64,000 bases of DNA from Adenophora triphylla var. japonica (Eukaryota > Streptophyta > Magnoliopsida > Asterales > Campanulaceae), in the NCBI GenBank assembly GCA_022495995.1, contig JAFEMH010002455.1, forward strand, positions 124,001 to 188,000. Direction: 5' to 3'. The position numbers were made by a program, and so were the translations under genes. Shown one piece after another: positions 1 through 10,200 of this stretch. How positions within the stretch are numbered: position 1 is the first letter of the stretch; each line of letters begins with the position of its first letter. A model generated the notes under the pieces. It saw only the letters and a program-made list of their open reading frames with translations, did not search any database and was not told where the DNA came from.

Positions 1-110
1 TTCATGAACCGCCGGTTTTGAAAAAGATGAACCTTAACCGGACCGGGTAACCGCCGGTTTCGGTTCAAAGGCGATTCCGGTTCAACGATGGGCATCTCTA
101 ACCGCTGACA
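1..110. repeat. GGTTC/CCGG-rich short-repeat tract
   Basis: Short motifs such as accgccggttt and cggttc recur several times in this stretch at the window edge. Similar GGTTC-rich subterminal repeats occur in some plant DNA transposons, but no terminal inverted repeat or coding part is visible here, so the class stays open. Confidence 0.3.
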
Positions 111-254
111 CCTCCTCCACTACAAAGTAAGCTTAAACGATGATCTAAGGATCGTTTAAATTAGTTCTTTTATTTATTTAAGTATATTCAAGTAACGTTT
201 GTATTCGTTAGGGTCTATGTTATTTTTGCACTTCTGAAAAAAAAAAAAAACCTT

Positions 255-288
255 GCACGGCCGTGTCTATTGTCTTGCACGGTCATGC
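255..288. repeat. Paired GC-rich palindromes
   Basis: Two related near-palindromes, gcacggccgtg (255-265) and gcacggtcatgc (277-288), lie 11 bp apart in AT-rich DNA. The layout matches the paired palindromes in the LTRs further right. I cannot assign it to a defined element. The rest of 111-560 is AT-rich with no coding signal that I trust. Confidence 0.5.
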
Positions 289-560
289 CAAACGTCTTAA
301 AAAAACTATTTTTTTATCTCAAATTAACTCTCACTATCAAATTGGTCATCTCTTTGGCCACTTCAAAATTGGCGATGCTATTGTGTCATCTCCTTTTTAA
401 ACTTTTTTTTTCTTATCTCAATGTAACATTGAGTATTATTTTCTCCTCTTCACTCAATCTCCCTTTGAAAATCAAATCCAATTAGTTGTCAAGATATAAA
501 ATCGTCGTTGAGACGATGATACACAAAATTCGTCATCATCACTACGTAATAAATAAAAAA

Positions 561-700
561 CAACAACAAAGTCTTCAACAACAACAAAATCTTCAGCAAC
601 AACAAAGTCTTCAACAACAACAAAGTCTTCAGCAACAACAAATTCTTCAACAACAACAAAATCTTCAACAACAACAAAGTCTGCAGCAACAGCAAGTCTT
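561..700 (+). repeat. CAA-rich 18-bp minisatellite
   Basis: About eight copies of an 18-bp unit of the form caacaacaaagtcttcaa. Read as protein it gives a glutamine-rich repeat in one frame and a leucine-rich repeat on the other strand, a by-product of the trinucleotide structure rather than evidence for a gene. Confidence 0.85.
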
Positions 701-751
701 CATTATGTCCAAGATTGGACTCTCCTATCGGCCGTCCACCTTGCGGGGGCA

Positions 752-1013
752 TGTTAGAAATAAAGAAGGAGATTCAACAAATATTCAGTTACTTAAGTTG
801 GTATTGAGCCAACTTAGAAAAGTTACCTTAGTTAGAAGTATTCTCCAATTAGAATTATATTTAATATATTAGAATCCTAGTCATATTAGGTTTTGATATT
901 ACCTTATTTATTTCCTCTTATTATGTATAAATATGGTCTTTACAATATCAATAAAACTTAAGATATCTTACTCCGCACGTGAGTATTTCGGTGAAACTCA
1001 CTATTCTTGTACA
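752..1013 (+). repeat. Copia-like 3' LTR remnant
   Basis: A polypurine-like tract (cttgcgggggca, ending at 751) is followed directly by tgttagaaataaag, the usual polypurine tract to 3' LTR junction of a plant copia element. A TATA-like tatgtataaata and an aataaaa signal lie inside, and the stretch can end at tgtaca (1013). No second LTR and no pol sequence remain upstream, so the exact end is uncertain. Confidence 0.5.
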
Positions 1014-1614
1014 AAATCACCATACCATTGTATAATATTCTAAGAGGTCAAACAAAAAAGAAGAGCAAATTTCAAAGGGGATGAAGAGAGATTGATGAAA
1101 AAAGTCTATTTATCTGTTGTGAATTTTTCTAGTTATAACTTAAACAACTATTTGATGAATTTCAAATTAATCCATGTATTGATATGAGAGTCATTACCTT
1201 GTATTAATGAGATTTTATTCCACAACTTGTAACCCCAAAACTCATGGTAATGATCTCAATTAATTTGAGAACCATTGCACATCAATAGTGTGATTAAATT
1301 CTATAAGTTACAATTTCAACCCACCAACTTTATGCTATCATATCTTTCTCATCCAATATCAAATTAGACATCTAGATATATCATTTCAATGTTCGCATGA
1401 GTGAAACATGAACCCACAATAATTTTTGTCAAACGACAAATGATTCATGTAAATAAAATACACAATTTTCTTTACACGTAACATATTTTTCTAACAATGT
1501 CCATGAATCTTGACAATTCAAAATAATTGAGCAATCAAATTGCTTACTCAGATCCAACAAAGATCCCCTTATTGTGAGATGAGGCGATTTAGGTAACTAG
1601 CTAGGTTGAACTAA
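1014..1614. other. AT-rich spacer, nothing recognised
   Basis: About 600 bp of AT-rich DNA with no long open frame, no terminal repeats and no RNA gene that I can see. It is the insertion site of copia-1; actaa at its right end is the left copy of the target duplication. Confidence 0.6.
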
Positions 1615-1897
1615 TGTGAAGCTGCCGAACCAAACATGCTGGAATCGAGGAGCGTCCGCTCCCAAGGAAGCAAATACTGGTCATAGTTTCTGTAAATTGG
1701 GAGCGTCCGCTCCCAAGGAGGGGGAGCGTCCGCTCCCAGTGTCGTCTGACTAGTTTCCTATTTCAATTACGTTTATTTTAGGCCTAGGACTTGATTTTTT
1801 GTAGGCCTCTCTTTCCTTTTATTTTGTAACCTATATATTCAAAGGTTGATCAATGAAAAACACAAGTTTTGGAAAAATCCTAAATTGAATTCCTACA
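1615..1897 (+). repeat. copia-1 5' LTR
   Basis: 283 bp from tgtgaag to cctaca, matched along its length by 4670-4952 with about a dozen differences seen by eye. It holds three copies of a GC palindrome (1649-1663, 1699-1714, 1722-1737) and a TATA-like ctatatat at 1831. The primer-binding site follows directly. Confidence 0.95.
1649..1838 (+). promoter_or_regulatory. copia-1 LTR promoter with three GC palindromes
   Basis: ggagcgtccgctccc or its 16-bp form gggagcgtccgctccc occurs three times (arms GGGAGCG and CGCTCCC, two-base loop), ending about 95 bp before the TATA-like ctatatat (1831-1838). The 3' LTR keeps all three at 4703-4718, 4754-4769 and 4777-4792. The promoter reading is inferred from LTR position. 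Confidence 0.6.
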
Positions 1898-1909
1898 TGG
1901 TATCAGAGC
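1898..1909 (+). other. copia-1 primer-binding site
   Basis: tggtatcagagc directly follows the 5' LTR. This is the standard match to the 3' end of initiator tRNA-Met used by plant copia elements. Confidence 0.95.
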
Positions 1910-1933
1910 GGCATCATACACAAGTCTAAATCC

Positions 1934-2260
1934 ATGACGGGGAACGATGCTAATTCTCCCTTTTACCTAGGTCCTCAAGATAGGCTAGACGATTTTATTA
2001 CTCCTTCTGCTGCTTCATCTTCATCGTTCACAGCTGAACGATGGCAGGCTTTGGCAAGCCTTGTCGGTAATTCTAAAATCTCAATTAATCGCATCTATGG
2101 TCAGTTTGATGAAATTGCTTGGATTATCGATACAGGTGCTTCAAATCATGTAACTGAAACGCCTCGTGTCTTCTTAATTCTCGGACTATACCGGCATATC
2201 CAGTTGGTTTACCTAATGGGTATTCTGTGTTGGCTCATACAATGGGATCCGTTTGTCTAA
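1934..2260 (+). pseudogene. copia-1 gag start fused to protease remnant
   Basis: The frame opens with MTGNDANSPF, like the start of copia Gag, but after about 30 residues jumps to a sequence that runs into the aspartic protease motif (WIIDTGASNHV). The capsid and zinc-knuckle parts are absent, so an internal deletion has removed most of gag. A frameshift near 2170 moves the protease into the next frame, which continues in the integrase-bearing frame. The product would not be functional. Confidence 0.8.
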
Positions 2261-3507
2261 CAGACACCATTACCCTCTCTCACGTTCTATTTATTCCAAA
2301 CTTAAGCTGCAACTTAATTTCAGTTTCTCAACTTTCTGATGATATTCACTGCACTGTCCAATTTAACTCATCTATGTGTGCTATACAGGACCGGTCGAGG
2401 AACCTGATTGGAGTGGGTGTTAGGAGGGATGGACTCTACTACCTTCGCGGCACATCTTCAGCTTTTTGTGCTTCAGTTACCGGATCGCCTTCTTTGTTGG
2501 AACTGTGGCATAATCGCTTGGGGCACCCCTCCGAGAATGTAGTAAAGCTTCTTCCTACGGTTAGTCGTGATTCTGACAGTTTACCTAAACCTTGTGATAC
2601 TTGTTTCCGGGCTAAACAGTCTAGAGATAGTTTTCCTGTTAGTGATCATAAGTCCACTAGAATTTTTGAGAAGGTTCATTGTGATTTATGGGGTGCATAC
2701 ACTCATTCTTCTTCTTGTGGTGCACGATACTTTTTAACTTTGGTGGATGATTTTTCCCGAGCTGTCTGGGTCTATTTATTGGTTGATAAAACAGAAGTCT
2801 TTCGTATGTTTATGGCTTTCATTGCCATGGTAGAACGTCAGTTTTCTCAAAAGATTAATGTCGTCCAATCGGATAATGGTACCGAATTTAATTGCATGCT
2901 TGATTATTTCTTTTCCTCTGGCATTACTTTCCAAACATCTTGTGTTGGTACCCCACAGCAAAATGGTAGAGTCGAGCGGAAGCATCGTCATATTCTAAAT
3001 GTTGCTAGAGAGCTTCGATTTCAGGCTCATTTACCTATTTTCTTTTGGGGTGAAGCAATTCTCACTGCTGTTTATTTGATTAACCAGACTCCTACACCCC
3101 TCTTAGGTAATAAGACTCCCTATGAGATTTTGTTCGAAAAAATGCCTTTCTTTGACTCTCTTTGTGTCTTTGGTTCTTTGTGTTATGCCCATAATCAGAA
3201 GGCCAAGGGAGATAAATTTGCCAGTCGTAGTCGAAAATGTATCTTTGTAGGCTATCCTCTAGGCAAAAAGGGGTGAAAGTTGTTTGATCTAGAGACAAAG
3301 AAATTTTTTGTCTCCCGGAATGTGAAGTTCTTTGAGACCATCTTTCCTTACAGTAATTTATCAACTGTGCCTCATACCCCAGATTCAGTGGAGATTCTTA
3401 ACCAAGAGGCTGATTTTGCCTTTATTGATTATCCGGATATGGAAGATATTGTCTCTGAACCTTTGACAGTGGCTCCTGCGGATGTACCTGAACATATCAT
3501 AGTTTAG
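2227..3507 (+). pseudogene. copia-1 protease end, GAG-pre-integrase and integrase
   Basis: After the protease tail (SHVLFIPNLSCNLISVSQL) comes the GAG-pre-integrase segment with LWHNRLGHPS and a CDTC pair, forming the HHCC zinc site. The integrase core follows, with the expected acids in HCDLWG, QSDNGTEF and PQQNGRVERKH. The frame stops at 3276 in GKKG-stop-KLFDLETKKFF, where family members usually have Trp, and continues in frame to 3507. Integrase is the best preserved module of this element but is not an intact polyprotein. Confidence 0.88.
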
Positions 3508-4669
3508 ATATTGCCTCTACGGATATTACCTCTACAGAGGTCTCATCTTCTTCTACGATAGACACATCTCCATCTGAGCAAGATGCTTTAGGGAGGGGCA
3601 TGCGTACGAAAGTACCCTCCGTTCTTCTTCGGGACTACATTGCTGCTACTATCACTCCTGCTAGTCTATCCCCCGAGCACTCCACTCCAGTTGGCTCCTC
3701 AGGTACTCCTTATCCTATAGCTCACTATATAAATTGTGACAGTTTTTCTGTGAAATATCGTAACTTCCTTGCAGCTATTACCGTGGCTAAAGAGCCTAAG
3801 ACTTTTCATGAGGCAATGTCATAAGATGGATGGAATGAATCTATACAGGCTGAAATTCGTGCCTTGGAAGATAATGCACATGGACTATGGTCCCTCTACC
3901 ACATGGTAAGCGTGCTCTGGGTAGCCAGTGGATTTATCGGATTAAGTATAAGTCTAATGGTACTGTTGAATGGCTTAAATCTTGATTGGTGGTCCTTGGT
4001 AATCATCAGAAAGAAGGGATTGATTACACGGAAACTTTTGCTCCTGTGGCCAAAATGGTCACCGTTCGAGCCTTTCTTGCCATTGCTGCCTCGAAGAATT
4101 GGGATGCAGCATTGCGAGTTGTTCGTTATCTCAAAAGCACACCTAGTCAGGGTATTCTTCTTCGTGCTGATAGTGAGCTCACGCTACAAGGATGGTGTGA
4201 TTCGGATTGGGCCGCTTGCCCTATTACTCGACGTTCTCTCTCTGGATGGCTTGTGTTTCTTGGTCATTCCCCTATATCTTAGAAGACGAAGAAACAAACC
4301 ACTGTGTCTCGTTCGTATGCCGAGGCCGAATACCGCTCTATGGCGGCCCATACTTGTGAATTAAAATGATTGAAGGGATTACTGTTAAGCTTGGGTGTTC
4401 ATCATCCGAAGGGGATTAATATCTTTTGCGATAGCCAGCCGACTCTTGACATTGCTAAGAATCCTGTGTTTCATGAACGAACAAAGCACATTGACATAGA
4501 TTGTCACTTTATTCGTGATGCCATTGTGGATGGCCTTATCACTCCTTCCTATGTTCCAATCAAAACACAGCTGACGGATATTTTCACTAAAGCACTTGGA
4601 AAACAGCAGTTTGATTTACTTGTTAGCAAGTTGGGCATTCATAATCCCCATGCTCAACTTGAGGGAGGG
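3508..4669 (+). pseudogene. copia-1 reverse transcriptase/RNase H remnant
   Basis: The start of reverse transcriptase survives ([16 protein letters not shown]), but near 4105 the sequence jumps from AIAASKNW straight to [10 protein letters not shown], deep in the RNase H connection. The central RT, including the YVDD catalytic loop, is deleted. RNase H motifs are still readable ([46 protein letters not shown]). The linker holds several stops. A purine-rich ttgagggaggg precedes the 3' LTR. Replication would need enzymes from another copy. Confidence 0.85.
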
Positions 4670-4952
4670 TGTGAAGCTGCCGAACCAAACCTGTTGGAAT
4701 CGGGGAGCGTCCGCTCCCAAGGAAGCAAATACCGTTCATAGTTTCTGTAAATTGGGAGCGTCCGCTCCCAAGGAGGGGGAGCGTCCGCTCCCAATGTCGT
4801 CTGACTAGTTTCCTATTTCAATTACGTTTATTTTAGGCCTAGGACTTGATTTTTGGCAGGCCTCTCTTTCCTTTTATTTTGTAACCTATATATTCAAAGG
4901 TTGATCAATGAAAAATACAAGTTTTGGGAAAATCCTAAATTGAGTTCCTACA
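4670..4952 (+). repeat. copia-1 3' LTR
   Basis: Same 283-bp length and structure as 1615-1897, from tgtgaagctg to cctaca, with the three GC palindromes retained. A few percent difference from the 5' LTR shows the insertion is not recent. Confidence 0.95.
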
Positions 4953-5945
4953 ACTAGGGATCAAAATTTCATTCTTAAAGATGGAAAAGCTAGCAAAGGG
5001 CTCTTGACGCCAAGCGATATCCAGGTATGGGAGTGTGTTAGATTACAAAAGCCTTCATATAGTTAAGATCCCAAGTTCGACTACCTCTTGGAGTAAAGTG
5101 GAGAACTTGTGTTAATATGCCACAAAAAGGAGTGGTTTGTGACATCTACGAGTGATTTTTTAGATGACGCGGAACGTGTAAAAGCGATCTTCCAAATGCA
5201 ACGTATCATATTTTGTAATAGGTTTCAGTAGTGATGAAATTTAATATGAATTTGTGTTAGACATGACAATAGATCTTTAATAGACCATAGGGTTTGTAAT
5301 ATGATTACAATTTTCATGAATGATAACAAACTTTCTAAAAAAAAGATGGAAAATCCTTTTCAATTAAATTTATAATTAGATTGCTCCTAACCACCTCAAA
5401 TATGGTCCTTACATGGCCTTTCTATTTTCAGATTCATACTTTCTTCATGTTATTTCTTTTACAAATTCCAAGTATTTACCCCTTTAAACTTAATTGGTAT
5501 GAAAGATCAAACCTTGTTCTACACCTCATGAAGAATATTACACTTTAATAATTTGTGACAAATGACCCCATGAAAATAAAGCAAAAACAAGGATAAGCAT
5601 TGAATCAGTGCTAGTTTATAAATAACAAGACCCCATGAAATCGACTTTCCCTTAAGGTCCGAATATATCAAATGTACTAAACTATCGTGTCTTTGGTCCA
5701 TCTCCTAGGAGCCATACCATCAAACCTATTTTATTGCAATAATTCCTTTGTGGGCATAATAAACCATCATACTTGATATCGATAGAGATATATGTTTCGG
5801 GTTTGATGAATTTTGGGTAGTTGATAATAGTTATTTTCGGGTTCACATGTAAATTACTATATATGTGTGTGTGTTCAATGTAATTGCAATAATTCTTATG
5901 TGGCCATAATTAATAAATCTTTCATACTTGATATCGATAGAGATA
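4953..5945. other. AT-rich spacer
   Basis: About 1 kb without a convincing gene. A tRNA B-box-like agttcgactacc near 5080 hints at an old SINE, but no A box or tail could be matched. Phrases such as aattcctttgtgggcataat and aattcttatgtggccataat (about 5740 and 5887) show a diverged local duplication of roughly 150 bp. Confidence 0.5.
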
Positions 5946-5947
5946 TA

Positions 5948-6223
5948 CTACTCCGTCTCAATAAGAGCTGCCCATTTTTTGGGCAGCACGCAAATTAAGA
6001 AATTGAGGGGAAGTAAAAATGATGTGAGTGTAATTTGAAAATAGGAGAGAGAATGAGTGGAGAGAATAGTAAATTATAATGGTGTTGTGAGTATTAAAAT
6101 AATGGAGGAGAGAGAATGAGTGGAGGGAATAGTGAAGATTCCTTTGCCAAAAAAGGAAAGTGAAAGCTATTAACGGGACACCCAAAATGGCAAAATGGGA
6201 AGCTACTATTGGGACGGAGGGAG
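5948..6223. mobile_element. Stowaway-like MITE (MITE-1)
   Basis: 276 bp with inverted ends ctactccgtctcaata and, on the other strand, ctccctccgtcccaata, bounded by TA on both sides (5946-5947, 6224-6225). CTCCCTCCGTCCC ends and TA duplications are the mark of Stowaway (Tc1/mariner) MITEs. The interior has two gagagaatgagtgga motifs and no coding capacity. Confidence 0.88.
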
Positions 6224-6397
6224 TATGTTTCAAGTTTGATCGGTTTTTGATAGTTGATAATATTTGTTTTCGAATTCACATGTACTTCGAATTCAATTTG
6301 TTTTAAATTTACTTTGAGCCAAGCGTTTATTTTATTTCACATTTTTGTTTATAATTATGAGCAAAAGTATAGTATATGAAAATCTCTTGTAAAACGT

Positions 6398-6423
6398 GTT
6401 CTACGCTCGTCTGAGCGTAGAAC
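6398..6423. repeat. Perfect 11-bp hairpin
   Basis: gttctacgctc and gagcgtagaac form a perfect 11-bp stem around the loop gtct. It stands at the left border of the 22-bp repeat tract. It is not a terminator of any gene that I can see. Confidence 0.8.
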
Positions 6424-6538
6424 GTGTTTTTAAATAGGCGCGGTGACATTTTTGTAAATAAATAGAACTTCTCAAAATGTGCGGTGGCATTTTTGTAAAT
6501 AATTGAAACTTATAAGAGGCAATTTTCTACACAACAAC

Positions 6539-6890
6539 AGACACATTTTAATATTGTAAATAATTGAAACTCACCTGACACTTTTTGATACTGCAGAAGA
6601 CACTTCTGAATACTACAAGAGGCATATTTTAACATTACAACATGCATGCGTTTTTTAATTCACTTTGACACTTTTCAATATTACAACAGACATTTTTCAA
6701 TACTACAAGAGGCACTTTTTGATACTGTAGAAGGCAGTTTTCAATACTACAAAAGGCACTTTTTGACACTACAACAGACATGTATTTTTTAATTCACTTG
6801 ACATTTTTCAATATTACAACAGGTATTTTTCAATGCTACAAGAGACACTTTTCAATACTACAACAGACACTTTTTAACACTACAACAAAT
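6539..6890. repeat. 22-bp degenerate tandem repeat
   Basis: Successive variants of a 22-bp unit close to gacacttttcaatactacaa plus ca. The array is broken twice by a block of about 24 bp resembling tgcatgcgttttttaattca, giving a higher-order unit. It stands between two hairpins (6398-6423 and 7032-7056). Confidence 0.8.
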
Positions 6891-7031
6891 ACTATTTTTC
6901 AACAATATCACCGCATTATTTAACATTACAATCGATTTAAATGTTTTTATTAGTGTCATAATAGATCAGGCACTTTGTTTATATTGCATCAGACACTTTA
7001 TTGTACTAGAAAAGGCACTTTCGCAAAACAG

Positions 7032-7056
7032 GTTCTAGAATAGCTTATCCTAGAAC
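7032..7056. repeat. 25-bp imperfect palindrome
   Basis: gttctagaatagcttatcct followed by agaac reads nearly the same on both strands, with the outer seven bases (gttctag/ctagaac) pairing exactly. It shares its outer gttcta with the hairpin at 6398, so the two may be paired borders of one element. The DNA between here and 7434 is AT-rich with nothing recognised. Confidence 0.55.
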
Positions 7057-7505
7057 TAGTTTCACACAAGAACAACTCCAAAAGTATGGGGGACCCTTTA
7101 TGACAAATGAAAATTGAAATATTTCTTTATTTTCTTTTATGTAAAGTGTTCCATTAGGTTTATGTATAAAAGGTTGGAGATTTAATATACACCAATAATA
7201 AATTTTACTCTTCAATTGTCATTATTGTTATTGATTAAATCATCAATCAATAAAAATTCAATTAAAAAAATGATGTTCCATCTAACCGATATATCCTCAA
7301 ACCAAATGTTTAAGATGAAGCCTTTTCTTTTTTACTTTCAAATTAAATTAATGATTAGGATAAGGACATAAAATATCTTTTATAAGTAAATATCAATAAA
7401 AGAAGGGTTTATTTTGACTGATGTCTACAATATACTCCCTCCTTTTCGGCCAAATTGATACTTATTTCCTTTTTGATCCGTCTCAGCCTAATTGATACTG
7501 CTCAA

Positions 7506-8583
7506 CAGGGCCGGCCATTATGGGGAGCAAGTGGAGCTCTTGCTCCGGGCCCCAAACTTGAAGGGGCACCATTTTTTATTTTATTTTCATATTAATATTT
7601 CATTCGCTGCATAATAAATGTTATACTTTCAATTTTAGTTTGTTCTAAATAAATGTTGCATTTCAAATAAACAAAGTAACTAGTGCAATTTTAACAATTT
7701 ACAAGTTAGTAAAGCATCTTTCTTCAAAATGTTGATAAATCAAATGCGACATTTATTTTGTAAAGGAGGAAGTACTATTGATTTAGAATAAAAAAATCTT
7801 AATTTAACTCAAGTAGATAATATAATACTCCATCCGTACCACTAGAAACTACACATTTTTCATTTGAGTAAACGACCAAAATAAGTGTAAAATAAAAAAA
7901 AAAAAATTGATTAAGAGTAAATTTGAAAAAAATTACATTCATTTTGGAACGGAGGAGTAGTATTGTAGTATTGTATATGCAACTTCAATTCAATTGGGTA
8001 ATAAGGTTGTATTTGGAATCTACAATTTTATTTTTTCAACAAACCTAAATAATATTTTTCTTTAAAAATAAAATCAAAACCTAAATTGTTTTAAATTATT
8101 TATATGTCATGAATGTACGTTTAGTCATCTTTCTTCCATTATTCTCCATAACGCATCTCTCACCTTTCTCATTCTTTTTTCATTCTAAACTAGTAAAATT
8201 TAAATAGCCAAACTCCTTGCCCGGTCATTTTTCATCTAACTTTCGATTAGTGTGCTCACATTGTACTCTAAGATTTCAACTTTTGACATTTCAATGGCCA
8301 CTGCAATAACCGTGATATTACGAGCAGAATTTCGGAGACGATTGCAATGACAGAATTATAATCATCTTCCATAACTTTTGACAGCCACACCCCCATATTC
8401 TTTAATATTTTCATACTTAAAATTTTCAATTACTAGTTCTAAAATTAGAAAATATAAATTTGGTCATGAAACACGATAAAAAAAAATTGACGACCAAATA
8501 TATACACTATTATTTTTGTAGTTATATTTAGGGTGTAAGTTTTTCTTTCGAACAGGGCCCCTAAAATGTCAAGACCGGCCCTG
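7506..8583. mobile_element. Non-autonomous hAT element (hAT-1)
   Basis: Ends cagggccgg at 7506 and ccggccctg at 8583 are inverted repeats, and the flanks carry a perfect 8-bp duplication ctgctcaa (7498-7505 and 8584-8591), diagnostic of the hAT superfamily. The 1,078 bp contain no transposase-like frame, so movement would depend on an enzyme supplied elsewhere. It landed in MITE-2 and was later hit by MITE-3. Confidence 0.93.
7828..7957. mobile_element. Short Stowaway-like MITE nested in hAT-1 (MITE-3)
   Basis: 130 bp starting ctccatccgtacc after TA and ending ggaacggaggag before TA. The imperfect ends and small size fit an old Stowaway derivative. No coding content. Confidence 0.7.
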
Positions 8584-8807
8584 CTGCTCAAAATGGAAAG
8601 AAATCTTTACTATATTTCCCACTCATTCTCTCTCCTATTTCACTTTTACACTCACAACATTCTTTCTCCTAACTATTTCTCTCACTCATTCTCTCTCCTA
8701 TTTAATTTTTCATACTCACAATATTTTCTTTCACTTTTTGTCTCTCTTACTTTTTCTTAATCTGTGTGCCTATTTTTTTGGTATCTATTTGGCGGGGACG
8801 GAGGGGA

Positions 8808-9199
8808 TATTACTTTTACCATTATTATCAAGTAAGAAAGTGAAAATAGCAAAGGGGGGGGAATAACTGTCTTAAAAGGATAAAATGAGTTGTGCAGTAG
8901 TAAAGTTAGGTTTTTACTTTCAATAAACGTCAGATATCTCTCATTGATTTTTGACGTGAGACATTGTAAAAAAAAAAAAAGAAAGAAAGTAGGGAAATAA
9001 TTATGATGGTAGGATTAAAAATAATGCATGCTTCAAAACATTGGAATGGAGAACTTTAAATTGGTACATGTCAATTTATTCTGTAGGTCCAAATCTCCTT
9101 ATTAATTTGAAGTATCCCATGTGAATGACAGTTCACCATCCCCAGTATTAAAGCATTTCCAATTTCTCTTTACTTCTTTCTCACACATATTACCAGCCA
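8808..9199. other. AT-rich spacer
   Basis: Homopolymer runs and AT-rich DNA without terminal repeats, RNA genes or a convincing frame. Nothing recognised. Confidence 0.5.
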
Positions 9200-9730
9200 C
9201 GAAGAGGCCTCGTCGAGAACGCGCTTCTCCATAACTACTTTGGTAATGCGTTTAATATGTAGAAGCCTATACGCTTCGATAACCAAAAGAAAATTTCTGG
9301 ATATCGATGCCTCAAAGGGTTACGGATATCCGAAGCTTTGGAACGGATATCCACAGCCTTTGGGCGGATATCCGTAAAAAATAGATTTGAAGCCAAATCC
9401 AAGGCCAAGACAGAAATTGCTTTATTGAAGGTTTCTGGATATCCAAAAACCTTCAAATGTATATCCAGAAACCATCAAATGAATATCCAGAAACATTTTG
9501 AAAGTTTCTGGATATCATTTTGAAGGTTTCTGGATATCACTTTCATAAGCTTCTGGATATCCTTTCAAAGGGTTCTGAATATCCAGAACCTTTGAGACTG
9601 ATATCCAGAAGTAACCATGGGACAAGGTCATGGCCAATACAAAAAGTCTCTGGATATCCTTTCAAAAGGTTCTGAATACCCGTAACCCGTTTCTCCATAA
9701 CTTATGGAGAAACGCGTTTCTCCCTAGATT
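9200..9730. repeat. Dispersed GGATATCC-containing minisatellite
   Basis: The palindromic core ggatatcc (as ttctggatatcc or its complement ggatatccagaa) appears more than a dozen times at roughly 20-30 bp spacing and in both orientations, alternating with tttcaaagg-like linkers. The stretch is framed by related ends: acgcgcttctccataact near 9220 and cgtttctccataacttatgg near 9688. The short frames on both strands are only the repeat read as codons. It may be the body of an unclassified non-autonomous element. Confidence 0.7.
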
Positions 9731-9969
9731 TTACGTATTACCATCCCTAGTAGAAAATGGTTTTTAATGATATATTTTATTCAAACGTATATTTTATTTT
9801 ACATATCATTCTCGTACTTTTCACATTACAAATCATAAAATTTGAATTAAATTTTTTTTTTTTTTTTCTGGCCTAATATTTTACAAACTACTCCTTTTAT
9901 CAAATTTGATTTTTTTATTCATTTTGGGACAAATGTAATACGAGTTAATTAATTATAAGTAAAATCAAA

Positions 9970-10200
9970 TTCCCTCAATTTCGGATTAAGGTTCTTAGTT
10001 TGACTTAACACAGAGATTAAGAAAAAATAATGTTGTGAATATAAAAAGTAAATTTGCAGAGAAAAAGTGGGTATGGAGTTTTTTTTTATTTGAATGACAA
10101 TTGGATCTCATCGTCCATTTTAGATAATAAATCAACTAAAAACCTTAAATTGATACAAACCAAAAAGGAAAATAAAAATCTTAAATCGGGACGGAGGGAG
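9970..10200. mobile_element. Decayed Stowaway-like MITE (MITE-4)
   Basis: The right end cgggacggagggag is typical, and the left end tccctcaatttcggatta is a weaker match. Repeated ccttaaattga/cttaaatcg motifs near the right end fit this MITE group. The TA duplication is not clear, so the borders are approximate. Confidence 0.55.

Larger units (their letters stand above)
1615..4952 (+). mobile_element. copia-1: internally deleted Ty1/copia retrotransposon
   Basis: Two 283-bp LTRs beginning tgtgaagctg and ending ttcctaca flank a short internal region with a tRNA-iMet type primer site and a purine-rich tract. Flanking bases are actaa on the left and actag on the right, a slightly decayed 5-bp target duplication. 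At 3.3 kb it is well short of an autonomous copia element (about 4.5-5 kb). Most of gag and the core of reverse transcriptase are missing, while protease, integrase and RNase H pieces remain in the order PR-IN-RT-RH that defines copia. Several stops and frameshifts make it non-autonomous. Confidence 0.93.
7435..8807. mobile_element. Stowaway-like MITE split by a hAT insertion (MITE-2)
   Basis: The left part (7435-7505) starts ctccctccttttcggcc after TA, and the right part (8592-8807) ends with the matching ggcggggacggagggga before TA. Without the hAT insertion the element is about 287 bp, similar to MITE-1, with which it shares the cactcattctctctcc interior. MITE and hAT are therefore two separate events. 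Confidence 0.88.

Noticed and set aside
486..872. Glutamine-rich frame (128 codons) and a leucine-rich frame opposite
   Set aside because: Both arise from reading the CAA minisatellite and run into an LTR remnant; no start context, domain or exon structure.
5070..5110. Possible SINE or tRNA-like B box (agttcgactacc)
   Set aside because: No A box at the right distance, no cloverleaf and no tail or target duplication.
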